Part shown: piece after piece, positions 7,868 to 16,102 of the stretch
Layout: each line of letters begins with the position of its first letter
Numbering within the stretch: the first letter of the stretch is position 1
DNA from: Lichenihabitans sp033947565
GTDB lineage: Bacteria; Pseudomonadota; Alphaproteobacteria; Rhizobiales; Beijerinckiaceae
Length of the DNA stretch: 33,045 bases
Assembly (NCBI RefSeq): GCF_033947565.1
Contig: NZ_JARPVX010000041.1
Span: 1 to 33,045 of the forward strand
Direction: 5' to 3'
Notes under the pieces: model-generated
The model's database searches: none
What the model was told of the DNA's origin: nothing
What the model saw: only the letters and a program-made list of their open reading frames with translations
Made by a program: the position numbers and the translations under genes

Positions 7868-8674
7868 CTAAGCCCCCCGGACCAGCGCGATGCTGTGCTG
7901 GAGGACTCCGCGGATGTCGGCCGCGTTCGATACGCCGTCTGCGAAAGGCTCGAACGACAGCGGCCCCGTGTAGCCGGCGGCTGCGAGTGTCCGGATCTGG
8001 CCGAGGTTGTCGAGCCGGTCGTCCGCATCGACCAGGACCCGATGGGCGTCCTTCATGTCGTCGCGGGCTACCGCGGGCTCGATCACGCCCGAGATGTGCA
8101 CGAGGCCCGTGCGCTCCGGGAAGAACTCGGTTTCACCCGCCACATAGTGGTGGAACGTGTCGTGCACGAGCTTGAAAACGTCGCCCCCGCCTACCGCATC
8201 GATCGCCACGACCGCGTCCCGCTTCAGGCGCAGCGAGCATTCGGGGAAGCCGAGCGGCTCCACGAGGCCGACGATACCGGCCCGGCGCAGCAGCGGCGCC
8301 AGCTCCGTCAGCGCGGTCCGCAGTCTGGCCGACCGTTCCGCGGCATCGGCCTGGTAGGCCGCATCGTTGAAGGGGCACATGACGATACCCTTAGCGTCGC
8401 AGGCGGCCGCATAGCCGATCAGGGCCTCGGCCTGCGCGGCGCGCTCCGCGGTCCAGATGTTGAACGGGTAGAGCGCGTTGATGGTCAGGATCGTCAACCC
8501 GCGCGCGTCGGCTTCGCGACGCACGGTTTCCGGCGGCGTGCCGTCGGCGATCGCGACCCCGGGGAGCTCGTTGCGGATCTCGACGTCGGTGATGCCGAGC
8601 GCCACCGCGAGGTCGAAGAAGGCCGTCAGGCTCGCGGCAGGCGCCACGCGATGATTGAGAGCGATAGGGTTCAA
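7868..8674 (-). CDS. iolI: Inosose isomerase-like TIM-barrel protein (TTG start)
   Basis: A 268-residue xylose isomerase-like TIM-barrel protein resembling IolI, which interconverts inososes (2-keto-myo-inositol and its isomers). The start is placed at the TTG at 8674: GAGGAA lies just upstream, and NPIALNHRVAP, which begins right after it, is the family's usual N-terminus. The open frame does extend to an ATG at 8728, but that stretch is not protein-like. Counting from the TTG, E139 (VEPLGF), D172 (HDTFHH), H193 (VHISG) and E242 (SFEPF) match the four metal-ligand positions known for Bacillus IolI. It is the first gene of the minus-strand operon, divergent from the regulator gene, so it lies next to the probable operator. 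Confidence 0.82.
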   Translation of the reverse strand: MNPIALNHRVAPAASLTAFFDLAVALGITDVEIRNELPGVAIADGTPPETVRREADARGLTILTINALYPFNIWTAERAAQAEALIGYAAACDAKGIVMCPFNDAAYQADAAERSARLRTALTELAPLLRRAGIVGLVEPLGFPECSLRLKRDAVVAIDAVGGGDVFKLVHDTFHHYVAGETEFFPERTGLVHISGVIEPAVARDDMKDAHRVLVDADDRLDNLGQIRTLAAAGYTGPLSFEPFADGVSNAADIRGVLQHSIALVRGA

Positions 8675-8687
8675 GTTTTCCTCAGCC

Positions 8688-8732
8688 CGGAATGCATTGT
8701 TGTTTTTTTGTTGAAGCAGACCATGCATTCCA
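8688..8732. promoter_or_regulatory. Candidate IolR operator in the iolI/iolR divergent region
   Basis: GGAATGCAT (8689-8697) and ATGCATTCC (8723-8731) form a perfect 9-bp inverted repeat with a 25-base T-rich spacer. The right arm reads TGGAATGCAT on the minus strand, and the same half-site occurs at 9802-9836. It lies just upstream of the iolI start, where a repressor would block the minus-strand operon. IolR proteins of other alphaproteobacteria are known to bind GGAA/TTCC-type sites, so IolR is the natural candidate. Confidence 0.6.
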
Positions 8733-8890
8733 GACTATGCTCCGTCAAGCGGTGAAATTGCGACGGCGCGACGGGCGTGACACTCCATGGGCTTCGCGGG
8801 GAAGCGCAGGAGGTTGGCGACCAGTTCGCGTGCGAAGCCGATCCACCTATCTTCCGCAAGCCGCGGCGGGAGGTCGACCGGAAGAGCCGC

Positions 8891-9778
8891 ATGAGCGGCC
8901 GTCCGGCCTCATCGGGAAGCCACATGACGAGTATCGACGGACAAGCGGGCGAGGTCGATGCGACACCCCGCGACTTCGAGGCCCTGCGCCAAGCCCTGAT
9001 CGAGCGTAAGCGCAAGCTGCCGAAGCGCCTGGCACAGGTGGCGGCCTTCACCATGGCCAACCCGGACGAGATCGCCTTCGGCACGGCGGCCAGCATCGCC
9101 CAGCGCGCGGCCGTGCAGCCCTCGACGCTGGTGCGCTTCGCCCAGACGCTCGGCTACCAGGGGTTCTCCGACCTGCAGTCCATCTTCCGCGAGCGCCTGC
9201 GCGACCGCGTCCCGACCTACGAGGAGCGCTTGCGCGCCGTCGAGGATCATTCGGGCGCGGCGCTCAAGGTGGGGCTCCTGTTCGAGGGCTTTGCCAACGC
9301 GGCGGAACATTCGATCCGCCACCTGCGCAACCGCCTGCGGCCCGAGATGCTCGACGAGGCCGCGTCCCTGCTCGCTCCGGCCGAAACCATCTACCTGATC
9401 GGCCAGCGCCGCTCCTTCCCGGTGACCGCCTATCTCAACTACGTGCTGGGCAAGCTCGGCGTGAAGAACGTGCTGATCGGCTCCGCGTCCGGCAACGATC
9501 CCGAGACCTTGTCCTTCGCCACGGCCGCCGATGCCGCGATCGCGGTCAGCTTCACGCCCTATTCGTCGTCGACCGTTAGCTTCGCCCAGCGGGTCGCCGA
9601 TGGCGGAACGCCGCTCGTCGTCATCACGGACAGCCCGTTCAGTCCGTTGCTGCCGCCGGCCACCTGCTGGTTCGAGGTGGTGGAGGAGGATTTCGAAGGG
9701 TTCCGCCCCTTGTCGGCCACGCTCGCCCTCAGCATGACCCTAGCGGTCGGTGTGGCGGAGCGGCGGCGCGCGAAGTGA
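8891..9778 (+). CDS. iolR: RpiR-family transcriptional regulator of the inositol genes
   Basis: An RpiR-type regulator with an N-terminal helix-turn-helix domain (SIAQRAAVQPSTLVRFAQTLGYQGFSDLQSIFRERL) and a C-terminal SIS sugar-phosphate-binding domain (IYLIGQRRSFPVTAYLNYVLGKLG onward). From the ATG at 8891, which has GGAAGAG just upstream, the protein has 295 residues, normal for the family. The open frame extends to 8777, but that part is unlike any regulator, and an ATG at 8924 is a second possibility. The gene is divergent from the iolI-transporter operon and lies upstream of iolCDEB in the same direction, the classic position for IolR. The effector is likely a phosphorylated pathway intermediate such as 2-deoxy-5-keto-gluconate 6-phosphate; this is inference. 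Confidence 0.88.
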   Translation: MSGRPASSGSHMTSIDGQAGEVDATPRDFEALRQALIERKRKLPKRLAQVAAFTMANPDEIAFGTAASIAQRAAVQPSTLVRFAQTLGYQGFSDLQSIFRERLRDRVPTYEERLRAVEDHSGAALKVGLLFEGFANAAEHSIRHLRNRLRPEMLDEAASLLAPAETIYLIGQRRSFPVTAYLNYVLGKLGVKNVLIGSASGNDPETLSFATAADAAIAVSFTPYSSSTVSFAQRVADGGTPLVVITDSPFSPLLPPATCWFEVVEEDFEGFRPLSATLALSMTLAVGVAERRRAK

Positions 9779-9801
9779 AGGAAAGGCGCGACGCCGCGAT
9801 C

Positions 9802-9836
9802 TGGAATCGAGACCTCACAAAAGAACGCTCATTCCA
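9802..9836. promoter_or_regulatory. Candidate IolR operator upstream of iolC
   Basis: TGGAAT (9802-9807) and ATTCCA (9831-9836) form an inverted repeat in the 217-base gap between iolR and iolC. The half-sites match those at 8688-8732. The outer span is 10 bases shorter than at the iolI site, one helical turn, so both arms would face the same side of the helix in both sites. Confidence 0.55.
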
Positions 9837-9923
9837 TGTTGACGCAACTAAGCTCCCGTGTTTCATTTTATCACCAGCCTCCGCTGCCCTGTCGCGACCG
9901 CGGACCGATGGACCAACGATAAA

Positions 9924-9942
9924 GTCCTCCTGCAAGGAGGAC
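9924..9942 (+). promoter_or_regulatory. Hairpin covering a strong Shine-Dalgarno in the iolC leader
   Basis: GTCCTCC and GGAGGAC form a perfect 7-bp stem around the loop TGCAA. The 3' arm contains the AAGGAGG ribosome site of a 10-codon ORF at 9949, so the stem would hide that site in the mRNA. See the upstream ORF and iolC entries. Confidence 0.5.
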
Positions 9943-9948
9943 GGCCGG

Positions 9949-9981
9949 ATGCGCGGGTCGTCGCTGCAGGCCGGGCCGTAG
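9949..9981 (+). CDS. Possible 10-residue leader peptide upstream of iolC
   Basis: An ATG follows a near-perfect AAGGAGG at about 8 bases and opens MRGSSLQAGP, closed by TAG at 9979-9981. It ends 14 bases before the iolC ATG, in a different frame. This ribosome site is far better than that of iolC itself (AGGGA-like, overlapping the leader's stop). The stop codon and the iolC ribosome site therefore coincide, an arrangement that allows translational coupling. The peptide has no run of one amino acid suggesting attenuation. It may be a chance ORF. Confidence 0.35.
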   Translation: MRGSSLQAGP

Positions 9982-9995
9982 GGAACACCGAAGCC

Positions 9996-11921
9996 ATGCC
10001 GCACGCGCCCATTCTCGATGTCATCACCATCGGTCGATCGTCCGTCGACCTTTACGGTGCCCAGATCGGGGGCCGGCTCGAGGACATGGCGAGCTTCTCC
10101 AAGGCCGCCGGGGGGTGCCCCACCAACATCGCCATCGGCACGGCCCGCCTGGGCCTGAAGAGCGGCCTCATCACCCGGGTGGGCGACGAGCACATGGGGC
10201 GCTTCCTCCGCGAGCAGCTCACCCGCGAGGGCGTTGACGTCACCGGGGTGCACACCGACCCCGACCGCTTGACCGCGCTGGTCATCCTCGGGGTCAAGGA
10301 TCAGGGCACGTTCCCGCTCATCTTCTACCGCGACAATTGCGCCGACAGCGCCCTCGATACATCCGACATCGACGAGAGCTACGTCGCCAGCGCCGCCGCC
10401 GTGCTGGTCACCGGCACCCACTTCGCCCGGCACGACACGAGCGAGGCCCAGATGCTCGCCATCCGCCACGCCCGGCAGCACGGCCGCAAGGTGGTGTTCG
10501 ACGTCGATTACCGACCGAACCTGTGGGGCCTCGCGGGCCATGGCGCCGGCGAGGAGCGCTATATCAAGTCGGGCGGCGTCACGGCGCTGCTCGCTCCCGT
10601 GCTGCCGCTCTGCGACGTCGTCGTCGGCACGGAGGAGGAGCTGATGATCGCGGGGGGCGCCGACAACGCGCTCGGCGCCATCCGGGCCATCCGGGCCGTG
10701 AGCGACGCCCTGATCGTGTGCAAGCGCGGCCCGATGGGCTGCGTGGTGTTCGACGGCGCCATCCCGGCCCGCATCGAGGACGGCATAACCGGCCCGGGCT
10801 TCCCGGTCGAGGTCCTGAATGTGCTCGGGGCCGGCGACGCGTTCATGTCCGGCTTCCTGCGCGGCTACCTGCGCGACGAGCCGCTCACGCGCTGCTGCGC
10901 CTTCGCCAATGCGGCGGGCGCCTTCGCGGTGTCGCGCCTGCTGTGCTCGGTGGAATATCCCACCTTCACGGAGCTCAGCCATTTCCTGGAGAAGGGCGTG
11001 CGCAACCCCGTGCTGCGGCGCGAGCCCGACCTCAACCACATCCACTGGGCGACGACGCGCGACGCGCTGACCCCCGCCCATGCCCGGCCGGCCACGATCA
11101 TGGCCTTCGCGATCGATCACCGCATGCAACTCGAGGCCATGGCCGACGAAGTCGGCGCGCCGCGCGACAGGATCAAGGCCCTCAAGGTGCTGGCGCTCGA
11201 AGCCACGGTGCAGGTCGCCGACGGCCGGCCCGGATTCGGCATGCTGCTCGACGGCACGCATGGGCAGGATGCACTGTTCCGCGCCACCGACCAGCGCCTG
11301 TGGATCGGGCGACCGGTGGAACGCCCCGGCTCGCGCCCGCTCGACTTCGAGGGGGACGGTTCGCTGGCAACCTTCCTGAACGACTGGCCGGTGGGGCACA
11401 CGATCAAGTGCCTGTGCTTCACCCGACCGGACGATCCGGCGGAGCTGACGGAGCGGCAGGATCGCGAACTGCTGCGCCTGTATGATGCGGCCCGGCGCGG
11501 CAACCGCGAATTGCTGATCGAGATCATCGCCGGCAAGCACGGCGCGCTCGGCAACGACACGGTGGCGGCCACCATCCGCCGGCTGTACGGGCTCGGCATC
11601 AAGCCGGACTGGTGGAAGCTCGAGGGCCAGCCGAGCCGAGCCGCCTGGGACGCGATCGCGGCCGCCATCGCCGCGAACGACCCCTTCTGCCGCGGCATCA
11701 TGCTGCTCGGCCTCGACGCCCCGCTCGACGACCTCAAGGCGCAGTTCGCCGATGCCGCAGCCTGCCCGGCCGTCAAGGGCTTCGCGGTCGGCCGCACCAT
11801 CTTCGCCGAGCCCGCGCGGGCGTGGCTCGCCGGGCAGATGGGCGACGCCGACGTGCGCGCCACCATGGCGGCGCGCTTCGCCGACCTCGTCGCGGCCTGG
11901 CAGGCCGTGCGCCCCTCCTGA
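9996..11921 (+). CDS. iolC: 5-dehydro-2-deoxygluconokinase fused to a DUF2090 (aldolase-like) domain
   Basis: A 641-residue fusion. The N-terminal PfkB-family kinase (about 1-330) would phosphorylate 2-deoxy-5-keto-gluconate. The sugar-binding motif GGCPTNIAIGTARLG lies near 37, VDYRPNLWG follows, and the PfkB signature GAGDAF carries the catalytic base D281. The C-terminal domain (about 350-640, MAFAIDHRMQ to the end) is DUF2090. It is usual in proteobacterial IolC and annotated in the family as the 5-dehydro-2-deoxyphosphogluconate aldolase part, giving dihydroxyacetone phosphate and malonate semialdehyde. The ATG at 9996 is chosen because MPHAPILDVITIGRSSVDLYG is the standard N-terminus; the frame opens earlier at 9858 without similarity. 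It is the first gene of iolCDEB, with a structured leader. No separate iolJ is seen, consistent with the fusion doing both steps. Confidence 0.93.
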   Translation: MPHAPILDVITIGRSSVDLYGAQIGGRLEDMASFSKAAGGCPTNIAIGTARLGLKSGLITRVGDEHMGRFLREQLTREGVDVTGVHTDPDRLTALVILGVKDQGTFPLIFYRDNCADSALDTSDIDESYVASAAAVLVTGTHFARHDTSEAQMLAIRHARQHGRKVVFDVDYRPNLWGLAGHGAGEERYIKSGGVTALLAPVLPLCDVVVGTEEELMIAGGADNALGAIRAIRAVSDALIVCKRGPMGCVVFDGAIPARIEDGITGPGFPVEVLNVLGAGDAFMSGFLRGYLRDEPLTRCCAFANAAGAFAVSRLLCSVEYPTFTELSHFLEKGVRNPVLRREPDLNHIHWATTRDALTPAHARPATIMAFAIDHRMQLEAMADEVGAPRDRIKALKVLALEATVQVADGRPGFGMLLDGTHGQDALFRATDQRLWIGRPVERPGSRPLDFEGDGSLATFLNDWPVGHTIKCLCFTRPDDPAELTERQDRELLRLYDAARRGNRELLIEIIAGKHGALGNDTVAATIRRLYGLGIKPDWWKLEGQPSRAAWDAIAAAIAANDPFCRGIMLLGLDAPLDDLKAQFADAAACPAVKGFAVGRTIFAEPARAWLAGQMGDADVRATMAARFADLVAAWQAVRPS

Positions 11922-11974
11922 ACCCCCAAGATCTCCCCCAAGACCTCAAATCCCGCACGGGACGGAACTCCGCC

Positions 11975-13822
<1,848 letters not shown>

Positions 13823-13842
13823 GCAAGGAAGAGGAAGCACCT

Positions 13843-14742
13843 ATGGCAATCCGCATTGGCGCGAACCCGATCGGCTGGTCGAACGACGACCTGATCGAGA
13901 TCGGCGGCCAGACCCCGCTCGAAACCTGCCTCGGCGAGGCCCGCGAGGCCGGCATCGTCGGCATGGAACTCGGCAACAAGTTCCCGCGCGAGCCCGAGGC
14001 GCTCAAGGCAGCACTCGCGCCCTACGGCATGAGCTGCATCGGCGGCTGGTACTCGATCGAGCTGCTCCGGCGCTCCGCGGCCGAGGAGTTCGAGGCCGCC
14101 AAGGCCCATCGCGACCTCCTCAAGGCGATGGGCACCGACGTGTTCATCGTCTGCGAAACCTCGAACACCGTGCACGGCAGCCGCGGCACGGCCTTGTCGA
14201 AGCGCCCGATCATGGCGGCCGACGATTGGGCGCCCTACGGCGCCAAGGTCACCGACTTCGCGAGCCGCCTCGCCGACGAGGGTCTCAAACTCTGCTACCA
14301 TCACCACATGGGCACGATCGTGCAGACGGGCGAGGAGATCGACCGCTTCATGGCGGCCACGAAGGCGCCGGTCAACCTGCTGCTCGACACCGGCCACGCC
14401 ACCTGGGGCGGCAGCAATCCTGCGAAGCTGGCCGCGACCTACCGCGACCGCATCACCCACGTGCATTGCAAAGACGTGCGGCTCGACATGGCGAAGGCGG
14501 CCGAGGCGGCCGACCTGAGCTTCCTCGATGCCATCCTGGGGCAGGGGGCGGAGCTCGGCGTCTACACGGTGCCGGGCGATGGTGCGGTGGACTATACGGC
14601 CGTGTTCAAGGCGCTCAAGGGCTATGCGGGCTGGGTGGTGCTCGAAGCCGAGCAGGACCCCGACAAGGCGAACCCGCTCGCTTATGCCAGGAAGGGCGTG
14701 GCCCACCTCAAGGCCTGCCTCGCCGAGGCCGGCCTGAGCTGA
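13843..14742 (+). CDS. iolE: Inosose dehydratase
   Basis: It dehydrates 2-keto-myo-inositol to 3D-(3,5/4)-trihydroxycyclohexane-1,2-dione, the substrate of IolD. The 299-residue protein is a xylose isomerase-like TIM barrel of normal length. It starts with IRIGANPIGWSNDD, the hallmark N-terminus, and keeps CYHHHMGTIVQTGEEIDRF, LLDTGHATWGG and ITHVHCKDVR, which supply the expected metal-binding His and acidic residues. It ends with VLEAEQDP and AYARKGVAHLK. The ATG has a GAGGAAG site about 7 bases upstream and lies 20 bases after iolD. A truncated relative lies at 374-715. Confidence 0.95.
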   Translation: MAIRIGANPIGWSNDDLIEIGGQTPLETCLGEAREAGIVGMELGNKFPREPEALKAALAPYGMSCIGGWYSIELLRRSAAEEFEAAKAHRDLLKAMGTDVFIVCETSNTVHGSRGTALSKRPIMAADDWAPYGAKVTDFASRLADEGLKLCYHHHMGTIVQTGEEIDRFMAATKAPVNLLLDTGHATWGGSNPAKLAATYRDRITHVHCKDVRLDMAKAAEAADLSFLDAILGQGAELGVYTVPGDGAVDYTAVFKALKGYAGWVVLEAEQDPDKANPLAYARKGVAHLKACLAEAGLS

Positions 14743-14752
14743 CGCCGCACAT

Positions 14753-14858
14753 CCCTTATTCCGGGGCCGCGAAGCGGAACCCGGAACCGGTGTGATCGAG
14801 CCTCACCGTCGAGGCTCCCCGGTACGGGACCTCCGCTGCGCTCCGTCCGGAATGAGGG
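14753..14858. repeat. REP/BIME-like palindromic element between iolE and iolB
   Basis: The outer arms CCCTTATTCCGG (14753-14764) and CCGGAATGAGGG (14847-14858) are complementary but for one base. Pairing continues imperfectly inward through an AGCGGA-type stretch. A perfect inner hairpin, GAGCCTC / GAGGCTC with loop ACCGTC, occupies 14798-14817. The right arm, read on the minus strand, gives CCCTCATTCCGGACGGAGCG, a sequence style common in dispersed palindromic repeats of rhizobia and relatives. It fills almost the whole intergenic space inside the iol operon. I see no second copy in the window. Confidence 0.65.
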
Positions 14859-14895
14859 CGTCTTGATTGAAAGCGCTAACCTTTTGGAGGCTGCA

Positions 14896-15699
14896 ATGCC
14901 CTCACCCCTCCTGGTCCGTCCGTCCAAGCCCGATGCCGATGGTCGCGTCCATGCTGTGACGCCGGAAAGCGCCGGCTGGACCTACGTCGGCTTCGAGGTC
15001 TACGACCTCGCGGCGGGGCAGCGGGTGGCGCGTGACACGGGCGACCGGGAAGCCTGCCTCGTGGTGCTGACGGGCCGCGTGGCCGCCCGGGCCGCCGGGC
15101 AGGATTTCGGCACTATCGGCGGCCGTGCCAACGTCTTCGAGGGACCCGGCTGGTCGCTCTACGTCCCGGCACGCTCGTCCTGGGAGGTTGTCGCCGAGGG
15201 CCCGGCCGAGATCGCAGTGTGCCTGGCGCCCGGCACCGGCGCGCTCCCGGCGCGCGTGATCCCGCCTGCCGAGGTGGGACAGGAAACGCGGGGCAAAGGC
15301 TCGAACACCCGCAACGTGCGCAACATCCTGCCCGACGCGAGCCCGCATGCCGAAAGCCTGCTGGTAGTCGAGGTGGTGACGCCGGCCGGCAATTGGTCAA
15401 GCTACCCGCCCCACAAGCACGACCGGGACGACCTGCCCCACGAGAGCCAGCTCGAGGAAACCTACTACCATCGCCTGAACCCGCCACAGGGCTACGGCAT
15501 GCAGCGCGTCTACACGGACGACCGCGCGCTCGACGAGGCGGTGAGCTTCGCCGACCGCGACGTGGTGCTGGTGCCGAAGGGGTACCATCCCGTCGGCGCG
15601 CCGCACGGCTACGACCTGTTCTACCTGAACGTCATGGCCGGGCCGACGCGCATCTGGCGTTTCCACAACGACCCGGCGCATGCGTGGATGCTGGGCTGA
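14896..15699 (+). CDS. iolB: 5-deoxy-glucuronate isomerase
   Basis: A bicupin isomerase, 267 residues, that converts 5-deoxy-glucuronate to 2-deoxy-5-keto-gluconate, the substrate of IolC. The second cupin has the metal motif PPHKHDRDD with H173 and H175, an acidic partner in ESQLEETYYHRLNPPQG (E187 or E188) and H231 in PKGYHPVGAPHGYD. The ending VMAGPTRIWRFHNDPAHAWM is typical of the family. The ATG at 14896 is chosen because TTGGAGG lies 8 bases upstream; an in-frame start at 14863 lacks a site. It is the last gene of iolCDEB, separated from iolE by a palindromic element that may lower its relative expression. Confidence 0.95.
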   Translation: MPSPLLVRPSKPDADGRVHAVTPESAGWTYVGFEVYDLAAGQRVARDTGDREACLVVLTGRVAARAAGQDFGTIGGRANVFEGPGWSLYVPARSSWEVVAEGPAEIAVCLAPGTGALPARVIPPAEVGQETRGKGSNTRNVRNILPDASPHAESLLVVEVVTPAGNWSSYPPHKHDRDDLPHESQLEETYYHRLNPPQGYGMQRVYTDDRALDEAVSFADRDVVLVPKGYHPVGAPHGYDLFYLNVMAGPTRIWRFHNDPAHAWMLG

Positions 15700-16102
15700 C
15701 CGGGTAGGCGCCCGCCTCCGCCCACCATTGTCGCGCGCGACCGGACATCGCTCCAAGCGATCGTCTGGAGCGGACAGGCGAGACGCCGGCGGATCGCCGG
15801 CGCCGAACGGAGCGCCATCATGATCCTCGGCACGTGCCGCGTACCTCACGGTATCACGCCTTGACGCGACCTGCGGGAACCGTCCCGGAGCGGCGCAGTG
15901 CACCTGGGGTGACGGGAGCGTTCCGATAGTTCGCCGCGGCCCAGGTCAGTATGGTTTGCAAGTGAAGCTTCGATAACGACGATCGGAGGTGTCCGCTGCT
16001 TTGGCAGGCTGACGCACGATCGGGGCAGCTTGTCGCTGTTGCCGAAGACTTCTCTTAATTCCCCCTCCTTAGTGTGGACGCGTTATTTCAAGGAACTTTG
16101 CG
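15700..16102. other. Intergenic region iolB to chemoreceptor gene, with terminator-like hairpins
   Basis: About 400 bases without a gene. GCCGGCG-gat-CGCCGGC (15785-15801) is a perfect 7-bp hairpin, and CGCTCCA / TGGAGCG (15749-15755, 15766-15772) is another inverted repeat. Either could end the iol transcript, although no T-run follows. The right half, somewhat richer in A and T, should hold the promoter of the chemoreceptor gene; I could not single out a convincing -35/-10 pair. Confidence 0.45.

Noticed and set aside
5448..7871. An 807-codon plus-strand open frame across iolG and the binding-protein genes
   Set aside because: It is antisense to three well-supported genes and has the His/Asp/Arg/Val-rich composition of a shadow frame in high-GC DNA, with no family motif.
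9729..11540. A 603-codon minus-strand open frame over iolC
   Set aside because: Shadow of the IolC frame; no motif and no ribosome site.
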